Of a stretch of 64,000 bases of DNA, positions 11,323-23,600 are shown in pieces. The position numbers were made by a program, and so were the translations under genes. The notes beneath the pieces were generated by a model that saw only the letters and a list, made by a program, of their open reading frames with translations, was not told the origin of the DNA and ran no database searches. Where the stretch lies: assembly GCA_037952775.1 (NCBI GenBank), contig JBANAY010000003.1:3410001-3474000 (forward strand). Direction: 5' to 3'. This stretch comes from Clonostachys chloroleuca. Lineage: Eukaryota; Ascomycota; Sordariomycetes; Hypocreales; Bionectriaceae. Every line of letters begins with the position of its first letter. Within the stretch, counting starts at the first letter, position 1.

Positions 11323-12130
11323 GATCGACCTGACAAGTAGATGGGAGGAAAGAGCCGGCGTGAGGGGTAGGCCGTTGACTCAATCATTCAATCACTGTCG
11401 TTTTAGCCTCGATACGGGTGGAGGCTGAAGGGCATTCCCACATCGACCTCCAGAGGCGTGCTGCAGCAACAAGGGCAACGATCCAAGCATAGGAAAACGA
11501 GGAGGAAGATTGGTAATGTGTCAAGCGATAAGAGAACAAGACGAGGATGATACGGCTTCCCTACGGGGGCCCAGCTCGAACGGACCCCAATGGCTCTTGG
11601 TGGAGAACTGCTGATCGCGTTACCGTGCCTGCTGGCGGGGCAGGCGTTGGATGACCTCCAAGCATTGGCGGAGGCGGACCAGTAAAATTCCGGCGAACGC
11701 ACACGACCACAGGGTAGTCCATCAGTCAGCAGACTCTACCAAATCAGAGCCATGCCTAAGAGCTGTATGATATCATGCACACACCGGCCAATGACCGGCA
11801 CCACACGCTGCCCTTGTTTGTCTGAATGGACAGAGAGGTGCGCAATATGTAGGTCAGTTCAGTTACATTAAGAGTCTCCGTTTTCCATCAATGCGCAAAC
11901 AGGTCAGGGATATTTCATTTAGATAAGCACTATGAATTAGATACATGGGAGAGGTAAATCCAGCGCGCGCCAGACGAGCAAACACTTGGTCCTTGTGCTT
12001 CTACGCATGGGGGAGGGGGAATAATTGGACACGTGAATATACATACCGCAATAAACCAGCCAGAACAAAATGATCATTGCAAATTATACCTCCAAACATT
12101 ACATTCGTTGAGAATCCTCATCCATTCCAA
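11323..12130. other. Intergenic region between crp1-like and mag2 genes
   Basis: 808 bp between the mag2 start codon and the 3' end of the next minus-strand gene. It holds the mag2 promoter and the 3' untranslated region of the crp1-like gene. Nothing else was recognised. Confidence 0.5.
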
Positions 12131-14879
12131 TCAGTTCTTATCGGTGATTTTGTGCTTAATCTTGCTGAGTATCGAGCTGAAGCGGTTCTTCTTCTTCTTT
12201 TCCGTGGAAGCCTCGGCTGTCTTGGATGCTTCGGGCTTGCTTCCAGTGCCGTTCGATGCCCCAGCACCGTTGGACGCGGCCTCGGCCTTTGGTGCTTCAG
12301 CGCCATTGGAAGCAGCCTCGGCCTTGGGTGCCTCAGCGCCATTGGCTGCGGCTTCGACCTTGGGTGCTTCCGCCTTGGGGGCCGCCTCAGCCTTGGGTAC
12401 CTCTGCAACCTTGGGGGTCTCCTCAACCTTGGGCACCTCCGCAATCGCGGGTGCTACCGCAGTTGTAGGTGCTGCTGCAGTTGTGGGTGCTGCCTCGGTA
12501 GCCTGGGCAGTCTTGGTCTCAGGGACAGTTGCTTCACCAACAGCAGGCACCTCCTTGACTTCCTTCAGCAGCTCAGCTTCGACCTCCTTCTTATCTTCAA
12601 CGGCAACAGCATTGGCAGCAGCCTCGGGACTCTTCGCAGCCTCGGTGATGGACTGCTTCACCTCATCTGGAACTTCGGGAGCAATCTGTTCGCGGATTTC
12701 CTCCTTGTTGTGAGAGGCCAGAACTTGTTGAGCAGATTCGGGCAGCTGTTCCTTGACAGAGTCTGGCAGATTCTTGCTGGCAACATCAACGGCTGTCGTA
12801 GCGGCCTGGTCAGCGGCAGTGGAAGCTTGGTCAACGACAGGAGCGGCCTTGCCAGCGACAGTTGCTGCTGCGGCTGTTACGGCAGCAACGACAGCGCCAC
12901 CAGCTGTGGCTGCAGCTGCTGCAATGGTGCCAGTGTTCTCGGATTTCTCCGTGCCCAAACCAGAAGTACCCTCAGAGGTTGAAGGGGCCTCTGGCACCTT
13001 GGCCTTGAGCTCCTCCTCGACGGCAGCCTTTTCCTTCACCTCTTCGGCAATGGCGCTTGCTTCGGGGGGCACACCAGCCTGCTCCTGGCTCTCCTTGACA
13101 ATTTTCGGAACCTTGGGCTCCAGGGGAACATTGCCAGCAAGGATAGCAGTGGTGGCGATAGGTGTAACTGAGTTAATAGTGGCATCACCAACAGGCAAAC
13201 CGGACTCGGGAATGATGTTCTTAGAAACGGCGGGGACTTCAGTTTGAACGCCAGGGAGGGTATCGCTCTTCTCATACGACTCCTTGTCAAGCTTCACATT
13301 CGCATTGACATCTTGAGCAGCCACAGACTGGGGGACCTTCTCCCCAGGCGCGAGCTGAATTGGGTTCACAGCACCAGCGGCGGCCGGGAGAGGGTTGATG
13401 CTGACAGGCTTCTCTGCTTCGGCGGCAATGGCAGCGGGGAGGCCACCAGGGAGCGCGTCGCTCTTCTCGTAAGACTCCTTGTCAAGTTTCACGTTGGCAT
13501 TGAGATCTTGGGCAGCCACAGACTGGGGGACCTTCTCCCCAGCCTCAACCTTGACAGGATTCACAGCGCCCTCAGCGGCAGGGAGAGGGTTGATACCCAC
13601 AGCCCTGTCCAATTCGGCAGCAGGAGTAATGGGGAAGCCACCAGGAATATCTGCCGGGGTGGGAACCTCCTCAGCGTCCTGTGTGGTCTCCGTGGTCGCA
13701 AGAGAGTCCTGCGACTCCTTGTTCTTATTGTTGTTCTTGCTCTTCTTATTCTTCTTCTTCTTTGATTGTTGGCCTGCCATCGCTGCGGTTGTGGAGTCGG
13801 GCGTTACAGTATTGATTAGAGCCGTGGCGGCAGGAGGTGTGATTATTTGCTCGGGTGTAAGAAAGTTGTTGATGTTGCCGTCGTGGTCAGGCTCCTTGGG
13901 TGCAGAGTCGTTTGTTGTCCAGGTGTTGTCGACAACGAACTAGACAGATTTCAATCAGCCTCGAAGGAACTGGGAAGTGGGTTGGTGGGCTAATTTAAAG
14001 GATTCAGGTGTTGGTATATACAGGGACAAGGTTAGGAAGGTCGAGAGTTTAAAACAAGCCACTCGGCCTTGGATGCCGATCCAAACCTTCCCAATTTTGC
14101 GCTCAGGGAAATCTTGTCACAGCGCCGGTAAAAGTCTCCGATGTCTTGGGCAAATTGGAAATATTGTGTGCGCATGCCAAAGCTGGCTGGTCGCAAAGGG
14201 CACGAGGCAGGATGAGGGCGCCGCTGCTTTCGAGTAGGGCCAAACCCAAGGGATCCGCAGCGTAGATCAATTGGCTTAGCATTTCTCGTTCAGGTGACTT
14301 CACTAAAGTCGCACACTGCGCACAATCACTCGACCAAAGGTTGTGTAACTGCGGGAGGCATGTGTAGCGGCCAATTCATAACATTGCTGGGGGGATTGGA
14401 ATGCGTTGCGCTGCGACGAGACAATGAGGGGCGGTGATGTGACGACGGGGGTTGGACAAGACAGGCATGTGTGCAAAAGCGCCAAATGAAATCAAGCAAA
14501 ATCAGGGCAAAAGACAAGCAACCAAGTAAGTGCTTGGATAGGATTAGAAGCGCCAATGGTGGGCGCAGAGAATGAAGGGGATTCTTGGATGTCACACACC
14601 TTGTAGTAAATCTTCTTGGAGGCGTCCTCGAGCTGGACGGTCTTCTGGAAAATGTCGCCGTCCTTCTCAAGCTTGACGCTCTTGGTCCAGTTATCAAAGG
14701 TGCCGGTTACGTAGACCTCTTCGGCAGGGTGTTCCCTAGGAGAAGGAGCTCTGGGTCAGCGCATATGCAGGGAGGAATGTGGTCGCGTGTGGCTCCTGTT
14801 GCTATGGAGCGAAACAGACCAACAGTGCGTTTCCCGAGGGGCCGGCAAGTACTCACCACTTGAAGGTGTGGCTTCCCAT
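12131..14879 (-). CDS. Crp1/Mdg1-like protein with AMPK-type glycogen-binding domain
   Basis: A 655-residue protein in three exons: 14879-14857 (23 nt), 14735-14600 and 13939-12131. The introns are 121 and 660 nt, the second unusually long for this window. The first 85 or so residues form a CBM48/AMPK1-type domain. It shows KWEHPAEEVYVTGTFDNW, then KIYYKFVVDNTW spanning the second junction, and NINNFLTPEQI. This arrangement is that of the yeast Mdg1/Crp1 pair. The remainder is low complexity, rich in Ala, Pro, Glu and Lys. It includes a lysine/asparagine cluster, two near-identical units of about 60 residues sharing GEKVPQSVAAQD and NVKLDKESYEKSD, and short C-terminal PKAEAASNGA repeats. It ends basic. 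A carbohydrate-binding or cruciform-DNA role is inferred only from the family. Confidence 0.9.
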
Positions 14880-16428
14880 GGTGACGGCAAGCTCGATGGG
14901 TATTGTGAATTATGATATAGGATGGTGGCCGCGTCTGGCTGGATACGGGAGCTGCTAGTGCAGGAGTGTTGAGCTCTGGGGAATCGGGAGAAGCAGATGG
15001 AAGAAAGTTTGCGAAGCGATGCAGCACAACAGACGGCAGGCAATACAAGCAAAGCAAGCAGCAGGAGCAAGCAGAGCAGCGCAGCGCAGGTTAGATCAGG
15101 TCAGGTTCAGGTAGGGCAAGACACGGCAAGACGCCAGGCAGAGTTGAGGAAGTGGCGGGGGGCGGGCGAAATTAAAGCTTTCCACTTTCATACAAGGATG
15201 GAACGGCCCAACAACGCGCATCGACTGCGATCGATTGATGGCTGCACCTAACCCTGGCACGACACCAACGGTGCTACACACAGCGCGGCCAGCGGTCAAT
15301 GGCCTGAGGTGGCAGGGGGAAATAAAGGTGCAAAGATCTCGGGCTGCGGAGCTGGAATGGACGGAGTCTCGTACGACGCTGCCAGCTCGCAAAATGCGGT
15401 GATGATGCAATGGATCTAGAGGGCAGGGGCCTAGCTGTAAGTTTTCTGCGAAGAATCACTAGAGCAGAGTGCCTGAACCTGCCTGGCCCTAGTAGGCGCT
15501 GTCTGACCGTCTCCAGCTGTTCGCATCCGTCACAGCAAGCTCCCCACCCACCTGCCCAAAGCGACACTCGCTGGAGCCTTCTACTGGCTTCTGCTGGGCA
15601 GCCAGACATCCTGCACGCACTGCAGCCCCTGCCCAGATGTGAGTAATCGGTATGCTAGATAAGGTAGGTCTGCCTGCAAATTTGTTGGGGCTTGTCTCGC
15701 TGGCAGGCTCCCTGTCATAGGAGTTCTTGACCCAGTTGGGCTGCGAGAACGTAGATTGCGCACGGCGAGAGTCCAGACCGCCCGCCTCTTCTCCAGGCCA
15801 CAGGCCAGCGATTAACGGCAGGCGACCGGGTCGCTACGCGTCATTGAGCTCCACACAGCCTTCCCTTGACTGACCTGACAGCATCTGATCCCAGCAGGCC
15901 CAGCCATCAATTTGCTTTGCCATCACAGCCGTGCCATGGCAAGCTCCCAGCCTCATGCAGGGGACTGGCACCGGGCATCTTTGCATAATACAGATATCTA
16001 TCCTGGCGATCCGAAAACACGGTATGGGTGTTCAACCTCCTCCCAGCAGCAAATGAGCCGCGGCTTCTCCATCACCGGCTACTGCTTACTCAGTTGCTGG
16101 TTGCTTGAATCAGGCTCCCGTCACACCATCGAAGGTTAACCCGCAAGGCTGACACTCCATTGGTCTCGTCCAAGCTGGAAGCCTTTTTCCGTAGTAGCGA
16201 CAAGCAATCAAGTGGCCGGTTCAATCCAATGGCAGTTAAGAGCCAATGAGCCAATGTGCGAAACGAAAGAAACCACTTAATATTTTACTATATTGTTGAC
16301 GGGAATGCAGGACGAGGCTACATCTAGATGTAGTTGTGAACCGAGGATAATTACATCTCAGTAGAGTCTATCAGCATCAGTACCATTGTTAGTACATAGA
16401 ACCCAACCACTTCACCCAGCAACCCATT
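14880..16428. other. Intergenic region upstream of the crp1-like gene
   Basis: 1.55 kb. The first 250 bp, the probable leader and promoter of the crp1-like gene, has low-complexity GCA/AGC-rich sequence around 15040-15110. The rest contains no supported gene. A B-box-like GGTTCAATCC at 16218 does not fold as a tRNA. Confidence 0.45.
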
Positions 16429-17270
16429 TCACAGCTCCTCCTTTCCTTCAGCACTCTTTGCTTCCTTCTCTGCGGTACTCTTGGTCTTTGCCTTGAGCGC
16501 TCGTGCAGTCACCTTAAACTCGGCCTTGTTATCAAAACCCGGCGACTTGTGCTCTGCCCAACCTACCACGTTACCCTCTGCAACCTCAGGCTTGTACTTG
16601 GTCAAGTCAAGCAAGTCGTCTGTTGACACCACACGTTAGTCAAGGCTCATCCCATCAAACTAGTTTAAGGTTTCTTACCTTTACATTCACTGCCCTCAGC
16701 CGCCCAAAGGGGAAGAGTATGGTAGATGACTCCCGGTGCGAAAATAGCTACCCGGTTCTCGTCCTGGCTTCTGTCCACCTCACTGGCACTTGGCACTGCG
16801 ACCACGTCGTCCACATCATCATCATCTGACTTGGGTTTCTCAAATACTCCAAAGTACCCCTTGCCCGGCCCATCTGTCCGTTCTTGTTCCTCAATCCATT
16901 CACGGACTGCCAGGGGGACATCTGTGTAGTCCATCCGGAGGACAGCGCGATCGTACCCGTGGCGGTCATATCCTGACCAGCCTCCAGGGTACTCGCGTTG
17001 TGAGAAGAGTTTCTTAAGCCCTCCAGCCCACTGCTTCAGACCCCGGGGAGCTGGCTCCATCAACTCGTGCAGGCTGTATTCGTACATCTTGAACTGCTTG
17101 ACGGCCTCGCACGACCCGTCAAACGCCGCGATCTCGCTAGACTTGAGCAGGTTCTTCCAGAGCCAGCCCTCGGTCAAAGTTGGATCAACCCTTGGTGGGG
17201 CATCCTTGTTGATGGCCTCTGCCGAAGTTGCCATCAAGGCGGCTACGACAGGTAGGGCCAAGAATCTCAT
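16429..17270 (-). CDS. Secreted protein of unknown function with C-terminal KEEL
   Basis: A 260-residue protein in two exons (17270-16679 and 16619-16429; GTAAGA donor, AACAG acceptor, phase 1). Residues 1-19 are a clear signal peptide: a basic start, a hydrophobic core and an A-E-A cleavage site. The mature part has no recognised domain. Conserved-looking blocks are LTEGWLWKNLLKSSEI, YEYSLHELMEPAPRGLKQW and YDRHGYDRAVLRMDY, followed by an aspartate run. The C-terminal 25 residues are lysine/alanine/glutamate-rich and end KEEL. KEEL is an accepted ER-retrieval variant in some animal ER proteins, so an ER-lumen location is possible, although fungi mostly use HDEL or related forms. Function unknown. 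Intact. Confidence 0.8.
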
Positions 17271-18193
17271 GATGGTATAGGGTATTCTGGGGTTGCCACG
17301 GATGGGGAGCTATTATTCCAATTCGATGTAACCCAACGAGCAAGTATTATTTCAATGAGCTTATGCTGGTTGTCGTCTGATCTAGCAAGGCAAAAAGACA
17401 TACACACAAAGACGATAGTACTATCGTATATGGTTCCCACGACGCCAATAAATACTCTTTTGAACGGCATCGCAAACCACCAGACTTCAATTCAATGCTT
17501 TGCTGTCCTCATCGGATCCTGATGCCTCCGTCTTTCCAGATTAGATGAAACGTCTCCCAGACGCAGCATCTCATTGGCGGACAGGGTCAATGTCACGGAT
17601 GCGCATGTCATGTGCGCTGGTATGCCGACCGAGCGAGCGGGTGGGCGGCCAGAAGGTCCGGGACGAATCCCTGCTGCCTCACCTGCTCGACCAAGAAAGC
17701 TGTTCGGCATCCTGGTCCAGGTGAGTCGTGCCAAACAACCCTATTTGTCCTTTCGTCTCGTGCGGAGTTGGTGAGGCTCTAGTAGTCGCTCGCATGAGCT
17801 GCGGGGAACTTGATTGACATGTGTTCTCATCAGTGGGTGGATGTCTCACCAAAGGGACAGAGCGGCATCTGGCCCTGACGATCAGTGAGTGGTCATATTC
17901 GCGGTTCGGGCATTCACCAGGTGCGAACTGAAAGCAGAGCAAAGATAAAATTTCTTGATTAACCCGCTACATAGCTACATAATCCATCATTATATATGAA
18001 AGAGAAAGAAAAAAAATCCTGTTAACTTTTTTTTTATCAGTGTCCCGGGTCAAACTTGGTGAGATTAGACCCATTCCACCACTTTCACATTCACCAGATT
18101 TGTGTCGAATGTAAAACACATCATGGCACCTTCATGTAAGAGGGGCCATGCTACAGCCTCTATGCTGTGATAAAGGGGGTAGGAGCTGTACAA
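17271..18193. other. Intergenic region at the left boundary of the GAG cluster
   Basis: 923 bp between the KEEL protein promoter and the 3' end of agd3. It is AT-rich near 17940-18060 with a T-run at about 18029-18037. No gene is supported. Confidence 0.45.
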
Positions 18194-20658
18194 CTACAGA
18201 AGAGACACGCTCTTGCTAAACTTGACAGTGACTGGGGAGCCGTTCATGGTGACCCAGATGATGACGGGCTCGGTGCCGACCTTGTCGGAGGTGGAGGAGC
18301 CGCCCTCGGTGGTGGCCGAGTCGACGGGGATGGTGACGGGGACGGGGACGCCGCAGGTGTTGCTGTTGGTGGTAACGGTGGCAGACTGGATGGACTTGCC
18401 ATCCGAGCTGTACGTGTAGGAGAGCTTGGGCTTGCAGTTGTCGAGGGTCTCGCGGTCGACAAAGTACTTGCCAACGTCGTCGTGCTTGAGCGAGGTGATG
18501 GGCCAGTCGGTGAGGCGGTACATCTCCTGGGCAATTGTCTCGACCCAGGCCATGACCAGGGACATTTTGGCAGTCTGGGAGCCGACGGTGATGGTGGGCA
18601 TGTCCGTCTGGCGGAGGTTGGCCTGGTGGAACATGTAGGGGTCGGCCTGGAGGCCGAGCAGGTAGCGGGAGTTGGTGAGGCGGGCGTCGTTGAGGAGATC
18701 AGTGAAACCACCCTTGCCGGCAGAGGTGTCGATCCACTCCTTGACAGTGCAGTCGGAAGTATCGCAGTTGTAGTAAATAGTGGTGGCATAGCGGGGGATG
18801 ATCTTGAGTCCGTCGTAGCCGTTGGCGGCGACAGTGGAGGTGAGGGGGTGAAACTTGCTGTTGGGGTTCTTGAGGACAGGGCGAGTGTTGTCACCAACGA
18901 CATATCGGAGGCCGTTGTCCATCCACGCCTTGATAGCATCACCATTGTGTAGTCCAGTGATGGCGGGGGGATCAAGCCCTGAGCAGAGAAACGTCTGGCC
19001 TGGTCGATGCCCATCTGCTTCATCCAAGCTTGGTTGAAATGAATCTCACGGGTAGCGTCGTGGTAAGTGGCATTATTCAACTCAAGATGAGTAAAGGTGT
19101 GAGACAGATGAGCGAAGTGGTTGAGGTTGTCCGAGTTCAGGAACCAGGCAGCAAAATCATCCAGCTTTGCACACTGCTGAGTCCACTCATACTGCTCATA
19201 CGCGGAAGGCCACTGGTCAGTACCACTGCCAATGGGCTTCTGGAACTCGAGGGGAGTGTCGGGAGGGTAAGGGTAGTCAACAGGGTCCTCAGGCTTGCAG
19301 ACAGATGAAGCCGTAGGCTTGGTAACAGCAGCGATGATATCGCCGTTTCCGTTGTGACCAAACTCAAGCCAGAAGTCAGAGCCCTGGGGCAGACGACCGT
19401 TGATGTTGGTTTGCCAGGTGGCGTGAGCCTCAACATCTCCAATGCGGGACTTGAATTCAGTACCACTGGGGTAGTACATCTCAGTGGAGAGCTGAACATC
19501 GTCGATCTGGGTGTTGAGATGAATCTTGCGCTTGCCAACGAAGAGGCCACGAGTGAGCCAGTGAACGTGGGCATGTTGGAGGTAGTTGGAGGTGGCAGAC
19601 CAGTCGGTAGCCCAGCCGGTGAACCAGACCATCTGCTCACGGCCATTGAAGTTGTTAATGACACCTGCAGTCGTCTCAGTGGAGAAACTTCCGCCCGCAC
19701 CAAACTTGGCAATCTCCCAGGTGGTGGTAGGGTCAGTAATGACAGCAGGATAATGCCACAGTCCGCTGGTGGTTACTCCAGCGTTGCTAGACCAAGAGTC
19801 AGTGGACAGGCTTAGGGTGAAATGGTTCCATGCGGTCAACTTACGTCTTGAGGTTGGCAGAAGGGAAGGCAGTGGTGTTTGAGAAACTGACGAGTTGCTC
19901 AACACCAGTGGAACAGCAGCCACCACCGTTGGCATCAGCAGTCTTGGCACCTGTTCGCGAACAATGTATTAGTTAACGCATTACCAGGGTATAATTCTTC
20001 TTGATAGTGGCAACATACCGAAAGCAGGTCCGGGGAACTCGTCAATACGGACGAGACGGACAGAGTAGTTGCCCTGATAGGCGTAGATGTCATTCCACTG
20101 AGCATCAGTCAAGGCACTCTTCCAGGTGCCAGAGTAGTCATAAGAGACAGCACCCATGACAAGGATACCGGCATATCGGCCATTCTTGTCCCCGCTAGTG
20201 AGCGCGGGGAGGGCGACACCTGCCTGAGGCACAAGAAGAGTCTCGAAAGGGATGCCATAAGCCTCGAAACCAGAGCTTCCGACGGCAGCAGAAGCAGCAT
20301 CACGGGCCAGGACGAGGATGGTGCTGTCGACAGTGGCACCGGGAAGAGCATCGGCAGATGGGAGAGGAGCAGGAGAAGAAGCAGCAGAGGGGATGACAGA
20401 GATGGTGGTCAAGGGGTTGATGGAGGGGAAGGCTGAGACGATAGGAATAACCTCGCTAGCAATGGGCTGTGTGGCAGCACGAGAGGAGATACCTGTGGCC
20501 TGAGCAGACGACACGGAAGCAGATGTCACGACAGCAGATGTGGCAGCAGCAACCGCAGAGCTCCTGGAGGAGGAGGTCACTGGAGAACTGCTAGTGGTGC
20601 TGCAAGTGGCCAGACCCAACGTGCAGGCCAGCTGGCCGATGACACCGCCGAGGACCAT
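18194..20658 (-). CDS. agd3: Agd3: galactosaminogalactan N-deacetylase (CE18), frameshifted as written
   Basis: A secreted enzyme that removes acetyl groups from GalNAc in galactosaminogalactan, making the polymer cationic and adhesive. Exons are 20658-20019, 19950-19845 and 19786-18194. A Ser/Thr/Ala-rich linker leads into the conserved region. The NodB-like metal-site motif IDDVQLSTEMYYP has D344 and D345, and the HTFTH motif has H478 and H482. Later blocks include PAITGLHNGDAI and YMFHQANLRQTDMPT. At the six-G run 18965-18970 (C6 in the sense strand) the frame changes by one base at about residue 522. Family sequence continues directly in the next frame to the stop at 18194. No intron can explain it. 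Read literally, the product loses its C-terminal third. The start is uncertain: the ATG at 20658 follows a good TGATAG acceptor, so an upstream exon with the signal peptide is likely. Confidence 0.88.
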
Positions 20659-23600
20659 CTCGAAGGCAGGTAGAGCCGAGTCTATCACTCAGCCAAAGAA
20701 GGGCAAGAAAAGAACGAATGAAACAAGTCAAACTGTTTAAACGAAGGGAAACGACGATCTGATGAAGCACAATGAGGATATTTCCAATAATTCGTGGGCG
20801 AGGAGCTGACCTTGATATACTTGCATACCTGCTCTGCTACCTGCGGTGTAAGTCGCATCTACGACTATCTAGGACCTTACATGGAGAGCGTTCAGCGCGG
20901 GCAATACAGTCAAGACAAGTCCCACATTGTCTCTCCCTCACGGATAAAACGGCTTCCTTTTGATCAGCAGCTGGCAAAGGTTATCGTGAGATCCATGCAT
21001 GTTAGCAGTAATCCTGGTCAAGTTTGTGGTGGCATGACTGGATGTGGCAGCAGCGGCGAGTGAGCGCCCTGCAGGCGAAAAGCAAAATATTGACTCCAAG
21101 CCACCAAACACGAACAGCTGCCGCAGTGCTTTGGCCTTCAAAGGGTCAAAGAACGGCGGAGCTGATCCGCTGCCCTGACACCACCCGCATTCACGATATG
21201 TATGTCGCCTCCACTTAGAGAGTCTCACATTCCGCTTCCCCAATCGAAATGGAGGAGGCAGCAGGGGTGCCTGCTGTTTGGGCAGGATATGGATGGGCAT
21301 TCTTACATGGAAGCTGGTATAGTATGAGGGGGACTGAGCGTGAACGACGAATCAGCCCTAGAGTTACAGACAGGCCGCCAGTCGATCTTCTGGTTTCGAT
21401 CACTGATCGCCAGCAAGCTGGAATACACATGGCGACCTGGAGAGCATGGATCAGGTTACTGATTCAAGAGAGATCTACGATTCAGTCAATTCAGGCTAGG
21501 GAATTTTTATCCGGAACAGAGTGGCCGACCCTCACTGCTTGTAGGGCATAAGCAGCAACCAAACCTCCATTAGGGCACGGCAAACATCGATAGAGAGACA
21601 ATGAGAGCATGGCGTGTTGCCGGGGCCCGTTGGTCGATTGATTGGTGCGGGAAGAGGAACATTGTAAGAATTAAGGTGCAACGGCGCGTAAGAGGTTCGC
21701 TTCAAAAGCTCGTATTCAAAAGTCGGACAAGGAACTAGGTTCAGAGAGGCAGAGTCGGCATAACACAGTGTTTGCCAAATTACGTGTTGTGGAGATGGAG
21801 TGGTGAGCGCTCGAGCGTCCATGGCATCGGAACAGCGTCTGAGGTGCGGCAGACAGTGAGATGCTATAGGACGACCTGCGGGTTGGTGTAGGATTAGCAA
21901 GACGCGAACCAAAGGCCACGACAGGGATCAGCTGAAGCCGACGGCGATGTACCGGTACAAGATCTAGATGGCGGGTCACTGGGGTGAGACCTGGTCCAGT
22001 GTTTATTCAGCGGGGGCTTGCCAGGGGGAGGGTGAAGGAGGGTGGCAGGGGTAAAAGGGGCAGCGAGGGTGAGCGACAACGCACACTCTGACGCTCTCAC
22101 CACCGACGTGCAGGACCAGCTGCAGGACGATGTCCCGACACCGAATTGACGTGCTTCTAGGCCTGAGACAGATCATCCGTGGTCTGTTTCTGGCCCGCGT
22201 GTTGCCTTTATTAGGCCAGGGCTGGTGCAACACGAGCAAACAAGTGGGTTTGGGTGACCACCGGAGGCAGATACGAATTCCAGCCCATCCCGACCCCGCG
22301 CGAGCCCCCTTCTCCCCTTCTCGAAGGCGCGATTGCAGCGAGCGAGTCAACTTGCTAGTTCGCTGCCCCTGAGATGAAATGATTCTCAAGCGGACCAGCG
22401 GCGGATGGCAGTGGGCACTCTAGCCGGCGCCACGAAATTAAATAACGACAACCGGTACGATTTAAAAGACGCCACAAACCAATATTCAGGTACCCGTAGC
22501 CCTAGCGGTGTTAGCGCACGTTGACGCTTGCCAGTGACACAAGCGGCTACAAGGCGAGCATTCAGGTAAGGTGGGAATGAATGGGTGGAAGAGAAGAGAT
22601 TTCAGATTTCGCCGATGGAGCGGGCACTGGTTCAGCTCGGCCATCGAGTCAATCGAAAACATGATTTTAGTCTTAGTAGGAAGCTTACCTGCTGGGCCAG
22701 CTCAACTGCCGAGAGCGAGAATCTCGTAAGGCTAAACAATAAATATTTTCACGGGAGACAGGGGGTGCGTGGCCTGAGGGTCAGCGCTGAGAACAGGGGG
22801 CGTCTTGGAAAGCCTTGAATGAGGCATCTGTGGAGATGGTCTGAAGCGCTAGAACCATGGCACAGGCTCCCAATTGGGACCAGCACTTACGTATTCGGCC
22901 AGCCGCATCCAGGCGATGCCAGCTGGAACTCCGGATGCATGCACCGACTGTGCTTTGAACAAATTTGCGCCTAGTGTCACCTGAAACCCGCATTTGATCG
23001 CCCACAGGCCCAAGCCGTGCGCTGCCCAAAGCGAGCCCGAGCAGGCCCAGTCAACCAGTGCGCAGAGCCAAGAGCCAAGAGCCAAGAGCCAAGAGCCAAG
23101 AGCCAAGAGCCAAGAGCCAAGAGCCAAGAGCCAAGAGCCAAGAGCCAAGAGCCAAGAGCCAAGAGCCAAGAGCCAAGAGCCAAGAGCCAAGAGCCAAGAG
23201 CCAAGAGCCAAGAGCCAAGAGCCAAGAGCCGATTCACGTCTGGGCTCCAGGCGCTGGCATCGAGACACTGGTGCACTGCTACAGCGCTGTTAGTCTAGAT
23301 CCGTGCCGTGTCTCGGTAGGTTACAGGCCTGCAGCGCAGTAACGCTGCGGACTGCCACTAATGTTTGCCTGCCCCGGCGCCCTCGACCAGTCATCCAGGC
23401 GCCTAGGCCACCGTCCCTGTATCCGCTGTAGCGCTCACAGCCGCTATTGCTGCACGTACTGTGCTGAGCGCTCTAGTGCAGGTCGACAAGTGAGCGCCAA
23501 GTCGAGATTCATTTCGCCCAAGATTAATCGCAAGCAATTCGTCGCTCTCTCCCAGCGCTTCCGCACCGGGCCTTTTGATGGCAGACGTCGCAGTTTTGCA

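Noticed and set aside
16200..16240. tRNA gene suggested by a GGTTCAATCC B-box
   Set aside because: The T-stem does not pair, and no A-box or acceptor stem is found at the right distance.
18244..18970. Ser/Thr/Pro-rich protein tail as a genuine Agd3 C-terminus
   Set aside because: It is the out-of-frame reading of well-conserved Agd3 sequence, which is present in the adjacent frame.
18960..18975. Programmed -1 ribosomal frameshift in agd3
   Set aside because: C CCC CCG fits the X XXY YYZ slippery pattern and a -1 slip would give the expected product. Such recoding is not known in agd3 homologues, I see no obvious downstream structure, and a homopolymer indel is simpler.
22849..23342. Proteins made of LALGSWL or AKSQEPR repeats
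   Set aside because: These are translations of the AGAGCCA minisatellite, which is open in all six frames.
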